DNA of 64,000 nucleotides from Exobasidium rhododendri (Eukaryota > Basidiomycota > Exobasidiomycetes > Exobasidiales > Exobasidiaceae), in contig CP110632.1 in NCBI GenBank assembly GCA_026210745.1, forward strand, positions 3,657,001-3,721,000, read 5' to 3'. Position 1 is the first letter of the stretch, and each line of letters opens with the position of its first letter. Both the position numbers and the translations under genes were made by a program. Shown one piece after another: positions 54,506 through 64,000 of the stretch. Under the pieces are notes generated by a model that did no database searches, had not been told where the DNA came from, and was given only the letters and a program-made list of their open reading frames with translations.

Positions 54506-56070
54506 ATGGCAGAAGACGAGGATGCAAAGTATGCACAGGCTTTGCGCTTCTTGATCTCGCTGCAGTCACAAAAGCACCAAGACATCGACTCGCAGCGCTC
54601 CTTTCTGCAGTCCAAGGGCCTTTCTGAAGAGCTCATCGCGAGGGCCCTACAGAATGTAAAGCGACCTGACTCAATCGCAGAAGATGAAGAGACGAAGACT
54701 CGTGGTGGCGAAAGAGGAGCTGACAGTGAAGCTTTCGAAAAGGCCACAAGGCTGTTTGACGAGCCATTATCTGCTGAGCAAGAGACCACGTCGCAGGCAC
54801 CAGTCGCACCTCCAAAGACATACCCAACGTCTCCACTCGCTCTCTATCAAGCACCGCAAGGGCAACAAGCCTTTTCAGAAGCATCGATCTCTGCTGCAGC
54901 ACAGAGAAACTCTCCCACCACTCGATATGATGTGCTGTTGAGCTTCTTCCGTTCACTATGCTACTTTTTTGTTTTGGGAGGTGGTGTGACCGGCGTAGCA
55001 GTGGCTCTCTATCGGACTTACATGCTGCCCCGCTTGATGAGCACACTGGATACCAGGTCCCTGCTCTTGAAACATCATCTCGATCAATACAGTCGCTTGA
55101 CGAAGAAGGTCAAGAGCCTGCGAGGGAATAGTTTAGCACCTACGTCCCAACGTGATGCACTCGTCACACCTCTCAAGGGTGTTCTCAAGAAGGTGCAATT
55201 CGCCGATGAAGTTCCCAGCGAAGCATCTTTGGAAGAAGAGGATAAGAAGGAGGCTGGCGAGAAGCTGTCGAAGATGGATGCAAGTACAGTAGAGAAGGAA
55301 GGTGAGAAGCAATCGCTCTTGGGAGCGAAGGAAGAAGACGACGATGAAGAGGGCGCTGGAAAGGCTCACCCGCAGATCCAGCCGGTCGACGTACTGGAAC
55401 CGATTCGGCATAGCCTGACGAGATTGACCCAGGCGCTCCGTGCAGACAAAACAGCTTCTGCCATCGGATCGGAAATTTATCCTGCTGCTGAGGACAGTAG
55501 TATAACGACAGCCACAAGATCCCCTACGGCTACAACACTAGAAGAAGAAAGCGATGCGGAATCTTGGGTCAGCGAAGAAGACAGTGACGAGCTCGAATTC
55601 GACCCCTATTCTTCCAGCTCTACTTTGCCTTCATCAAAGAGGAAGCATGATCCTGCTAATACAGGCAAGAAAGACTCTGCAGCTACTAATAGCGGTACGA
55701 GCAGTACATCTGCAAACTCGCTTAATTCCAGCCTAAGCACAATGAATGCCTACGTCAATTCACAAATTTACATGGCAAATTCCCATGCCTACAGCGGTCG
55801 AATGCTGGGAATGGGCGGATTTGGTAATGCAGGGTCAAACAACAGTCGAGAGGATAGCAAGGCCGGGGACGTAGCTCAGATTCGAGCAGATATTCGTAAT
55901 CTTAAGGGGCTTCTATTGAGTAGGTGAGTTTTCACATCAGAAGAATACAACAGGAAGTAAGGCGACTGAACTTCTTCCCTGTCTCTCTCTCTCCGTCTGT
56001 GTCTAGACGGAATTTCCCGGCCTATCGGACCTCACCACCAGTGACCGCAGCGGCCAATACTCCAGTGTAA
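54506..56070 (+). CDS. PEX14: Peroxisomal import docking protein Pex14
   Basis: Join 54506-55923, 56007-56070 (493 aa), intron 83 nt, phase 2. The N-terminal three-helix domain ALRFLISLQSQ...FLQSKGLSEELIARALQNV binds Pex5 WxxxF motifs and Pex19. A Pro/Gln linker precedes one membrane segment, LCYFFVLGGGVTGVAVALY, then a coiled coil (HHLDQYSRLTKKVKSLRG). An acidic Ser-rich region follows. The last exon completes IRADIRNLKGLLLSR-RNFPAY, the C-terminal block typical of Pex14. The ATG at 54506 (MAEDEDAKYAQ) is preferred over 54437 because it directly precedes the conserved domain. It forms the docking pore with Pex13. Confidence 0.9.
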
Positions 56071-56185
56071 CAAAAGATGAGAGATCATGTAGGAATAGTA
56101 TAACATTGATGCAGACGAAGGATGCAAGAAAAGTGCTGGTACCCCAAGATTGGAAGAAAAGATTGAATGTGGCATCTTCCTACCG

Positions 56186-58461
56186 CTAATCAATACCACA
56201 GGCCCACACTTCCAGGGTGATACATTCGAAGTCGCCCTGTTGTTTCGAGCCAGGATCAGTCTCGCAGAGGACCTCGTTGTCGAAAGCCGGGCATTTGGAC
56301 GACACTCCCTTTTCCAGTTGGCCATCCAGCCATAAGCCGTACTTGCCGTCTCCTCCACCAAAGGACAAATAATGTGCTTCAGTGAGTACCATGTAGTCAT
56401 TGCAACCGGTCCACTTGTACGTCTTCACTTCGGAGTCGCCCACAGCTTTCCACAAGAAGCTGGAGAAGGGGGGGGAAGAGAGAGAGAGAAGAACATCTGA
56501 GTAATGGTCGAAAGAGGGGAATGCCGTAAGGGGCGATACCCGTTTACTCACCATTCTCCACTGCCATAATAACTGCTCTGCGCTCGTATTCGCTCGTTCA
56601 CAAAGGCTCCAAAGATGTTGTCATTGCTATCCTTGATTGCCAAGACTAGCCCCGCATCTGTGAGATTGATTCCACCTCCAACTCGTCGAATGCCAGTCAC
56701 GGCCTCCTTTGTCTGCTGACTAGCTCCTCTAAGCCAACCTTCTGCATCTGCTACTCCGTTGTCACTCTTCCTACCCCCCGTGTTACTGCTATCTAATCCG
56801 CTTTGCACCTTCCAATACAGAGTTCCAAGACTGATGCCATGCTGATCACTCGAATAGAGCAGCTTCCATGTCTTGCCAAGCTGGAGTCGTTTAGGTAGAT
56901 GAGCAGTGAGATGCGAAGCCAAATCTTCTGTTACGACATCTTGCGTTTCTTCCCTCCTTCCCTTCAAGTGAACGGGGATCGCTCTTTTATTGCGCTTCGC
57001 TTCTTCCGAGGAGGAGAGAGACCACGACCCAGTATTCCAATAGCGAGTCGTGTCTACGTTGAAGCCAGGAGCACCATTGATCGGTCTTGGTAGAGATGAA
57101 CTTCCTAATGATTTGCCTCTAGCTAAAGCCTGAAGTGGTGGTGAGGCAATTGGCCCAGACCCGCCACTGACTCCGAATGGCGAACTTTGCGAATGATCAG
57201 AAACTCTTGCTATTCTACGAGCCGGGCTTGTGACCTTGATGTTTTCCTCACTCGCGGGTCCATCCTCATGTCCTTCAGTCACATCTCTTCTTTTCTTTTC
57301 CTCCTCCTCCTCCTCCTCCTCCTCCTCCTTCCCTTCTTCTTCCCCTTCCTCTTCTTCTTCCTCCTCAAGCTCCCCTTCCGGTACTATGAAGTCTTTCGAG
57401 CTGGGCAGATGTTGGGCGAAGTCGGCCGCCTGACCCCTGATCGTCCCGAGCGTTTTTCGAAATGTTCCCGCCCAGGATCCCGCAGTGTCGGACCAGCTGT
57501 CTGTTCGTGGTGGTGTGTTCGTTCGTGGTGGTGAGGACATCCTTTCTCTTTCGACCCCCTTCCCTCCCTCTACACCACTAGGACTGTTCATCATGAGATC
57601 TTCGTTGTCGCCGAAATAATCCGCTTTACTTGAAGTTTTTCCCCTAGGTGTGTGTATGTTCATCGGACTCGCTTGTGCTTCTTGCATGCTCTTCAGCTGA
57701 GATGCATTCAGACGTGCTTTGTCGTCGACTCTCCTTTTGGCGTCTGACATGGCCTCGCCCGGTCTCTCTTCAAACGAGTCAAAGAAGTCTAGATCGCTTA
57801 CTTGCAGCCCTTGCTTGGCTCTCTTGTCCTGGTCGAGCTTTCTCTCCATCTGTCGTAAGTCTATGATTGGAGGTGAAGGTCTACCCGCTGGCTGGACCAC
57901 CGCTGCCTTTTCAAACGCCTCGAAAAAGGCGTCGTCTGCACTTGTGGGTAGAGTTGTGTCACTTGGCGCTGGTTGTGGTGAAGGCCCCCTGGGTGTTTCC
58001 CATGCTTCCCAATCACGAGAGTCGAGGAGTGCCGATGATGTCGCTATTGATAGTGTCGGTGGCTGCGAGGGTCTTGAGGTAGCTGGTGACACATGATCAG
58101 ACTCCGTCCTTGTAGTAGCGACCGGTGAGAAGCTCTGGACCAGATCTGCGTCTTGCCAGTCATCATCTATATCGACAGGAGCAGCGTATTTCGCAGGTGA
58201 CTCGTTAATTTTCTGAGATTGGTTCGAGTCCATGAAGTCGCCGAAGCTATCGCTGAAGGAAGACGAAGACCGAGAGTGGTTTCCGTTCGAAATTGGCTAC
58301 AGCAACAATGAGGATTAGAGACGTCTATTATATATGTTCGATGCTGAGTAAGTACCCACCTGTTTGGAAGCGCTCGCTTCGTGCCTCCAAGCATCTTCTT
58401 CAAAGGTCCTTCCTCTTCTTCTCAGTCCATCTCGAGGTGAGGTGGGCGAGGACAACGACAT
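56186..58461 (-). CDS. OXR1: OXR1-like TLDc-domain protein
   Basis: Join complement(58360-58461, 56552-58296, 56186-56459), 706 aa, phases 0 and 2. The first exon (MSLSSPTSPRDGLRRRGRTF) joins in frame across a GTGGGT...TGTAG intron to the main exon. Residues 60-470 are disordered, with a poly-Glu run. The TLDc domain (about 480-706) has LPKRLQLGKTWKLLYSSDQH, ISLGTLYWKV, GLVLAIKDSNDNIFGAFVNE and, across the last intron, GSGEW-CFLWKAVGD, KWTGCNDYMVLTEAHYLSFG, GKYGLWLDGQLEKG and CITLEVWACG. TLDc proteins protect against oxidative stress and bind the V-ATPase (yeast Oxr1 promotes its disassembly). The larger N-terminus resembles animal/fungal long forms. Confidence 0.92.
57298..57367. repeat. CTC/CTT triplet repeat coding poly-Glu in OXR1
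   Basis: Triplet tracts of CTC and CTT on the plus strand encode runs of seven and ten Glu with Gly/Lys breaks in the disordered half of the TLDc protein. Confidence 0.85.
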
Positions 58462-58960
58462 GTGTACTTTATACTAGGAGGAGGAGCAGAGGCAAGAAAC
58501 ATGTTTAATAGAGTCACTTTCCATACTTGGAAACTACCGCCTACTTTACCGCCGACACGAAGGTGGCGCACGGACGCTGAGCTTGGACCACAAAGTCAAG
58601 AGATCAGAGACCCGATCGTCAAGTCTCTCAATGTCGAGGGGGCAGGCAGGCTCCAACATGTCCATCACTGTGTGCATCAGCCCCATCGAACGTAGGAGAT
58701 AGGAAGAAGAATTGTTCGCATACCCACAAAAAGGTAGCAATAAGTGCGGAGCGAATCTCCAACGATAGTCCAATTCTGCTAATACAGTCCGCCCAGCCGG
58801 CGCCGTTGATTGGAGGGAGTATAGCTTCACTGAGGAGGTGCGCCTACTAGCCGAAATTTTTCCTGAAGAGGTGGCGGCGAGCGAGGAATCTCCAGCACCT
58901 TCATCACACTTTCAGAACTACATAGGACTCTTTGGTCTCTGAGCGCACTTCTTGTTAAGT
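58462..58960. other. Divergent intergenic region OXR1 / DUF7918 gene A
   Basis: 499 bp; no gene recognised and no clear TATA box. Confidence 0.5.
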
Positions 58961-60262
58961 ATGGTCAACATCACGAGCGGCGCCAAGGTCTACGTCCAGC
59001 TTGGTCAAGAGAATGCCCACGAGTATCAAGTAGAGCAGAAAAGGGTAGACAATACTGTGACACGTACTTGCTGTGAGTTTGTGTCTTCGGCGGAATCTTT
59101 TCGTATACTTGATAATCTTTTCTTTAGTCATCGAAGCAAAGGAGGGCGAAACCTTCACCGTCAACCTCACCGGGCCAATCAAAAGCAATTGCAGCCATAG
59201 CGAGCTCTACATCGACGGTAGAAAAATTGAAGGCTCTATGCAATGTTACTCTACAGTGGCAAATACTATATACCGAGGCTTTAAAGAAAAGTCGGATGGC
59301 AGGAACATTACCTATAGAGCCTTCACTTTCGGTAAAATGGTAACTACGAGTAAGTACATGGCCTCCCTTCTCTACATGAGGAAGACCCATACAGTCTCAG
59401 TAACCTGACGTTACTATGCACAGGCGAAGGCACAGCTAAGAAGCTGCCAAAGGATGCACAGGAAGAAGCTTGCACAATCAGGGTGGAACTCACTAGGCCT
59501 ATTAGGATCGGTGCTGTAGATCATCCGAGCGGTCGTGAGCGCAATATGAAGATACACCTGAATCCAGAAGTTCACGAAGACAGTAAGCTAGCCATGCTGG
59601 AGTTGCAAGCCGTGTGAGTCACAATAGGAAAGGGCAGCATTCACCAGACGGTCTATTAACAAAGCCAATTGAGTACAGCCCTGGAGCACAAATAGTCGGT
59701 CCAGACAATGGCCATTGCTATTGTAAGATAGTACCGAATCCCGACGCAATCAAGGATGTCGTCATCTTCAAGTACCTTCCGCGAGCTTTGCTTAGCGCTA
59801 GAGGATTGGTGAAGGGCACTCGTGCTCGTGCTCGAGATGGTAATGATAATGATGATGATGACGATGACGACGACGAAGTAGTAGAAGATACGCATCGTAC
59901 GCAGAGATCTGCATCCTTACGAAGGAGAAGAGAAACTGCAGCACAGAGTCTTCGAAGAGAGCATGTGAGTGCGAGTTGACATAACGAGTGAATGCTGCCT
60001 ACTATTCTGCTCATCTCTCTAACAAATAACGCAGATTAAAAGAGAGACGACCATCAAGAGCGAGGGTATTGGTGAAAAGGACGATGCGGAGAGAGCCCAC
60101 GAGCCGGTCGATCTGACATACGAAGGAGATTATATTCCACCCTCACGCAAGATCGGCGACACTATCGTGTTGGGTGAAGACAGTGAGGATAGCAGCGACA
60201 GCGATGGCAGCGACAGCGATGGCAGCGACAGCGATGGCAGCGACAACGATGGCGACAAGTAA
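58961..60262 (+). CDS. DUF7918-type protein, paralogue A
   Basis: Join 58961-59072, 59128-59349, 59424-59613, 59679-59964, 60035-60262 (345 aa), phases 1,1,2,0. The ~225-residue N-terminal domain has VYVQLGQENAHEYQVEQKRV, TCFIEAKEGETFTVNL, ELYIDGRKIEG, YRAFTFGKMVTT, CYCKIVPNP and VVIFKYLPRALL; this matches my memory of the uncharacterised basidiomycete DUF7918 family. The tail is an Asp run, an Arg-rich segment, then IKRETTIKSEG (two tandem psi-K-x-E sites), EPVDLTYE, and DTIVLGEDSEDSSDSD followed by a Ser/Asp repeat, which resemble SUMO-attachment and SUMO-interaction motifs. Probably nuclear. Function unknown. A paralogue with the same exon plan lies 305 bp downstream. Confidence 0.78.
60194..60253. 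repeat. 15-bp coding repeat, four copies (SDSDG)
   Basis: Four head-to-tail copies of AGCGACAGCGATGGC, the last with one change (AAC for AGC), encode the C-terminal SDSDG repeats of DUF7918 paralogue A. Confidence 0.9.
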
Positions 60263-60567
60263 AAGAACACGCTCGTAAGGAAACGATAGGCAGAAGCTTA
60301 TCCGTCTCTTTGATGTATGACGATGTTATCAGACTTTTCACTGTAGCTAGCTTTCTGTAATGGTACAAATATATGGAAGGCATTCGAGGCTTCCAAGGTC
60401 TTGAAGCGACTGAAAATGGCGAACAGCGCTCGCTCGTCTATCACTGAGAAGCCCAAAAGCGCGTTGAGGAGCCGTGTCGCGGCTCATTTGTCGTGCCCTT
60501 CCTTGCCGTCCGCTTTCCCTTCCCTTCTGTCCTCTCTTTCTCTCTCTCTAATTTCTTTCCGAATAAA
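60263..60567. other. Intergenic between the DUF7918 paralogues
   Basis: 305 bp. A C/T-rich leader (60490-60565) precedes paralogue B. ATGs at 60415 and 60493 open other or upstream frames without family resemblance. Confidence 0.5.
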
Positions 60568-61862
60568 ATGCGCTTCATCTCCCGAAATGGTCCAGGCGAG
60601 GTATGGCTCGTTGTAAACGGAAATAAGGTGGAAGAGCTGCAGAAAACTATCTCCAGAGAGGGTAACAACATACGAAAGACTTGCTGTCCGTCGTTTCATT
60701 GATGTGCATGCTGTTAAGAAAGAAATGGACTGACTTCAGACGTACTACTATTTCTATCTCTGCTACGCAACAAACAGACATCGAAGCACGAGCAGACACA
60801 CATTTCGCAGTAAAGTATCGTTTCAGATCTAGCTACCTGCGACAGCCAACAGCAGTCGATCTCTACATCGACGGTGAGCATATCGACACTCATACCAGCG
60901 GTTGCGAACAGGCCCAATCGCAAGTCACGGGTGAATTCGAGGGTTTCGAAGGAGAGACTGAGGGAGAAATCACTACTCTTCGAAGCTTTTCGTTCGATAG
61001 AGTGAAAACGACCAGTGAGTGAAAGAGGCTCAATAAATGCGGTGACCGGTAGATCCTACGCTTCACTGAGCTGCATTCTCCACGGCAGACGATGAGACCT
61101 TTAGTCGGGGTACGAGCAGCATTGTTGACTCACTTTGCTGTATCAAGGTAGTGATCAGCTGGAAGTTGCCGCCGAAGAAGATTGTTCACAGATATGAAGA
61201 TGAAGAGCAACGATCAGGGCCTCCTCCTCGAAAGATACACCATCAAGACACGAAGGTAGCATATTTGGGCTTGTATACGATGTTCGTGACGCACCGCTGC
61301 TGAAATTACGGTGGGTGGGCTCATAAGGCTCAAATGTTCCTTCTCTCCTCGTATGCAGGCCAGGGAAGGAGATTCTTCGAGAAGCTACGTATGTCTGTCA
61401 CTGCGAATTGCTCGACATCCCTCACTCTTTCACACACATTTTCGAGTTCAAGTATCGGCGCTCAGACTGGCTGGTGGCAAATGATATGATGCAGTCATTC
61501 GAGAGCGATGGCAGCGAAGGCGACGTTCTCATCGACGAAGAAAGAACGGAGCGATCAGCTGCCAGGCTTAGACGAAAAAAGCGCATGCAACACAGTCAAC
61601 AAGAAGATGCGAAGTGCACGGTAAGGACGGTGTACGACAGTGTGGAGCGCTGGATTTTACACTCACGGCTGCTCTCACCCTGCAGGAAAGACGAAGCCAT
61701 AGCAAGTCATCACACCGGCAGTCTTCATCACAGTATAGAGCGGTCGTCGAGACGGTGGGGGAGCGGCAGGTGGAAGTGATTGCCATCAATTCAGACGAGG
61801 AGGTAGAGGAAGTGGAGGAGCAGAGAAGGAGCTCGACGGCATCCACCTCCAGAGGACCGTAG
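60568..61862 (+). CDS. DUF7918-type protein, paralogue B
   Basis: Proposed join 60568-60685, 60778-61014, 61089-61281, 61359-61620, 61686-61862 (328 aa), phases 1,1,2,0, identical to paralogue A. The exon ends were set by alignment to A: TCYIEARADTHFAVKY matches TCFIEAKEGETFTVNL, DLYIDGEHID matches ELYIDGRKIE, LRSFSFDRVKTT matches YRAFTFGKMVTT, KVAYLGLYTMPGKE matches KLAMLELQAVPGAQ, and IFEFKYRRSDWL matches VIFKYLPRALL. This needs two unusual donors, GTCCGT and GTTCGT. The C-terminus has a basic stretch AARLRRKKRM and ends with RQVEVIAINSDEEVEEVEE, a good match to a SUMO-interaction motif with acidic flank. Function unknown; overall identity to A is low. Confidence 0.65.
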
Positions 61863-62259
61863 GAAAGGGCATGGAATTAGCCAAAGTACCATGTAGCTTT
61901 GTCGCTATGTTCACCCTCAGCACACCTTGCACTCGTAGGCATCACCAGATTGCGCCTATAGATGGCCCACACACGTACACGAGTAGATACAGAGAGATAG
62001 AAGGACAGCTGGCTAGGTGTGGAGGCTGCGTCCATTCGTCGCCGTCTCCTACCATCACCAATGCGTCATGGAGATCTTCTCAGATGTTCTGCTCAAACGC
62101 AAGGGTGAGAGCTACGGCTCTGTGTCTCGTTGAGCATGATTGATTGTATACAATGGTTGGTTGATATTACAGATGTTCTAGGAGATAAGTGCAATACTAG
62201 ACTCCACCAGCTTCTTCCCGTTCCGTTCAGGAGCCTCTTCTCGACGGTATCCCCTACTA
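61863..62259. other. Intergenic, convergent DUF7918 B / WBP11
   Basis: 397 bp of shared 3' region; nothing recognised. Confidence 0.55.
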
Positions 62260-63611
62260 TCACGACTGGACGCGCTTCATGGAGTGAAGCCTCAGGCTTG
62301 TCATCAGGTCCACCTTTTCCTCTAATACTGCGCTCTCGGCTTCTTCTTCTCGATCGGTCGAGAGAGGGCCTGTTGTTGAATCGTCATAACTTTCACTTGG
62401 TGCGGCATTGACAGCTGAAGGGAGCCCTCCCTTGGATGCTTTGGCCTTTTGAGCTGCCTGTCGCCTTCGAATCGCAGTAGGAACAAATGCAGTGGCTTCC
62501 TTCTTCAGATCTCGCAGTACAGGTGCTGATGTGATGACGATTGCAGGTCGAGGCGGCGGCGGACCAGGCGCACTTGGAAGACTCGAAGCGAGATGACCAG
62601 GCACTGACGGCGCAGTATGGACCGATGCAGAGCCTGATCTAGGCATGGGAAAGTGCGCGAGAGGGTGTTGCGCATGTCGTATTGACGGTCCTTGATGGAA
62701 GTGGGGCCTGAATTGAAGCGGTGGGGGTGGAGGGAGGGGCGGTCGAACGTAGCCAGACGGCGCAGTCGGAAGGCCCTCTAGCATTGCCCTCGGCGCTGAC
62801 GGTGGCGCTGGAGGTGGGCCCTTCGGCATGACTATTCCGTCTTCGTCCGCAGAAGAGTCCTCTCCTCCGTCTTCTGCTTCGACCCTCTCTTCCTCCATTC
62901 CCTCTCCTTGATGATGTGCCGGAGGAGAAGGAGGAGGGCCTTCTGGCAAGGCGATGTCTTCATCGTCATCATCGCTTTCATCATCAATTTCTTCGCTCTC
63001 TTCACCGGTTTTCCCATCGCTGCCCTCGCTCTCCTGCCCGGCCATCCTCTCGAATTCTTGCCTTTGTTCTGCCTCCCACTGCTCAGCCGATTTGTCCATG
63101 TACGGCATGCCAGGTGGGGGAGCGCCATGCGGGTTGAAGATTTCATGATAGTAGACACTCCTTCGAGGATCTCGGAGAGGCTGATTTCGTCTTCTTGACT
63201 CTAGCGCTGCCTGCTGCTGCTGCCTCTTCACCTGTTCAGCCTGTTCCTCTGCCTCTCTTGGATACACGAATTTGCGATGCTCTGGATTCTTAGCAAGGTA
63301 CTCTTCCTTTGCCTCCTTGATTCGTTGGCACTCTGCTTGTAGCACGGCCAGCTCCTCTTTTTCAGCATCGCTGCGTGTTTTCTTCTCCTGCAGTGCTCTG
63401 ATCTCCTTCTCAATCCCTCGGGTGTCCTTCTTCACCAACGTCACCTCTCTTGTTTCCTTCCTTTTCTCCCGATTCTTCTTGAGCTCTCGAGCTCGAGCCG
63501 CTTTCCCTGTTCAGTCATGTAATAAGCACAGGGGACTATGCACATAAGCTCAGCCTGAAAATACTCACGATGCGCATCTATCGGGTTCGAGGATTTCTTC
63601 TTGGACACCAT
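62260..63611 (-). CDS. WBP11: WW-domain-binding protein 11-like splicing factor
   Basis: Join complement(63569-63611, 62260-63506), 429 aa; intron 62 nt, GTGAGT, phase 1, joining NPIDAHR to KAARARELKKNREKRKETRE. Together with MVSKKKSSNPIDAHR this is the Wbp11 N-terminal domain. A coiled coil (RGIEKEIRALQEKKTRSDAE) follows, then RRSVYYHEIFNPHGAPPPG, acidic patches, and proline motifs LPEGPPPSPP, MPKGPPPAPP and PPLPPPPPLQFRP that bind WW domains. WBP11 works in the spliceosome (disassembly and intron recognition) and in the nucleus. The ATG at 63611 is chosen because codons upstream in the frame are unlike the family. The 63612-64000 flank holds no recognised gene. Confidence 0.9.
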
Positions 63612-64000
63612 TCCAGAGACGACGTGCAGACAGGGTTGCAGCATCCCATCCTCCACTACCATCAGACTTGAAACATGAAGCCACTGAGAATCTCATGCTA
63701 CCACGTGTCCGCGATTTGACTTTTGCCTAGATTCGAGGTTAAATTACCTTTCCGGCCGCGACGCCCGACTGTTCTATTGTCAGGTCCTAGGAAAGAAATA
63801 GCAATTGTCATCATTGTCTTCTCAAAGCGTCCACACTGCATCTATACCTCGTCGTCCAGAGCAAAGTGACTGATAACGTTTGACACCCCTTCCACTCCGT
63901 CACGCATTACAGACACGATACTAGAATACACCTACACTGCAAAGAACAAGGTAACACAGCTAGATTGAGTCGACCTGATCGTCATCTCTCTCCTCGCTAT
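63612..64000. other. Upstream flank of WBP11, window end
   Basis: 389 bp, presumably the WBP11 promoter; nothing else recognised before the window ends. Confidence 0.5.

Noticed and set aside
59582-59587. GTAAGC as alternative donor of DUF7918 paralogue A intron 3
   Set aside because: Using GTGTGAGT further on keeps LAMLELQAV-PGA, which aligns with the same position in paralogue B; the earlier site would remove this block and break the phase.
1-64000. Transposons, CRISPR arrays, secondary-metabolite cluster
   Set aside because: No transposase, reverse transcriptase, long terminal or inverted repeats, spaced direct repeats, or polyketide/peptide synthetase genes were seen.

Overview
The window is nuclear DNA of a filamentous or dimorphic fungus, most likely a basidiomycete. 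The reasons are dense genes on both strands, short introns of about 55-110 nt nearly all starting GTGAGT/GTAAGT, typical fungal families (copper fist factor, CTR copper transporter, CSC1-type channel, Lam-type sterol transporter, Pex14, Erv25, Pac1), and a tandem pair of the mainly basidiomycete DUF7918 family. I cannot name the species; Ustilaginomycotina or Pucciniomycotina is a guess. Exon joins were worked out by hand from frame continuity, splice signals and remembered family motifs; no alignment or RNA data were available.

Layout. 1-12 kb: a 5'-truncated Pcl-type cyclin, splicing factor CLF1 (-) divergent from tRNA-splicing endonuclease subunit SEN54 (+), golgin RUD3 (-), co-chaperone SGT2 (-) and RPS23 (-). 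12.8-24 kb: a JmjC oxygenase (+), dynein regulator PAC1 (-), indoleamine 2,3-dioxygenase (+), a Gfo/Idh/MocA oxidoreductase (-), the pseudokinase AMPylator SelO (+) with a hidden last exon, and a CTR copper transporter (+). 24.5-31 kb: a small secreted double-psi barrel protein (-) with a long gene-free upstream region, ornithine aminotransferase (-) and phosphopantothenoylcysteine synthetase-type CAB2 (-). 31-39 kb: a C2H2 zinc finger protein resembling INO80 subunit Iec1 (+), a CSC1/TMEM63 channel (-), ELF1 (+) and an unrecognised protein with a spliced-together C-terminal Cys/His motif (+). 39-48 kb: a tail-anchored inositol-polyphosphate 5-phosphatase (+), an ELO fatty acid elongase (+), DAHP synthase (+), ERV25 (-) and LSM8 (+). 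48-64 kb: a Lam/GRAMD1-type sterol transfer protein (-), a copper fist transcription factor (-), PEX14 (+), an OXR1-like TLDc protein (-), two tandem DUF7918 genes (+) and WBP11-like splicing factor (-).

Most genes are unrelated housekeeping functions, as expected in a fungal chromosome arm. Two functional links are worth noting: a copper-sensing regulator and a copper importer lie about 30 kb apart, and three pre-mRNA splicing factors (CLF1, LSM8, WBP11) are present, probably by chance. No transposons, rRNA, tRNA, CRISPR or secondary-metabolite cluster was seen. The most novel-looking item is the DUF7918 tandem pair at 58961-61862: same exon phases, strong sequence divergence, and C-termini carrying candidate SUMO-attachment and SUMO-interaction motifs.
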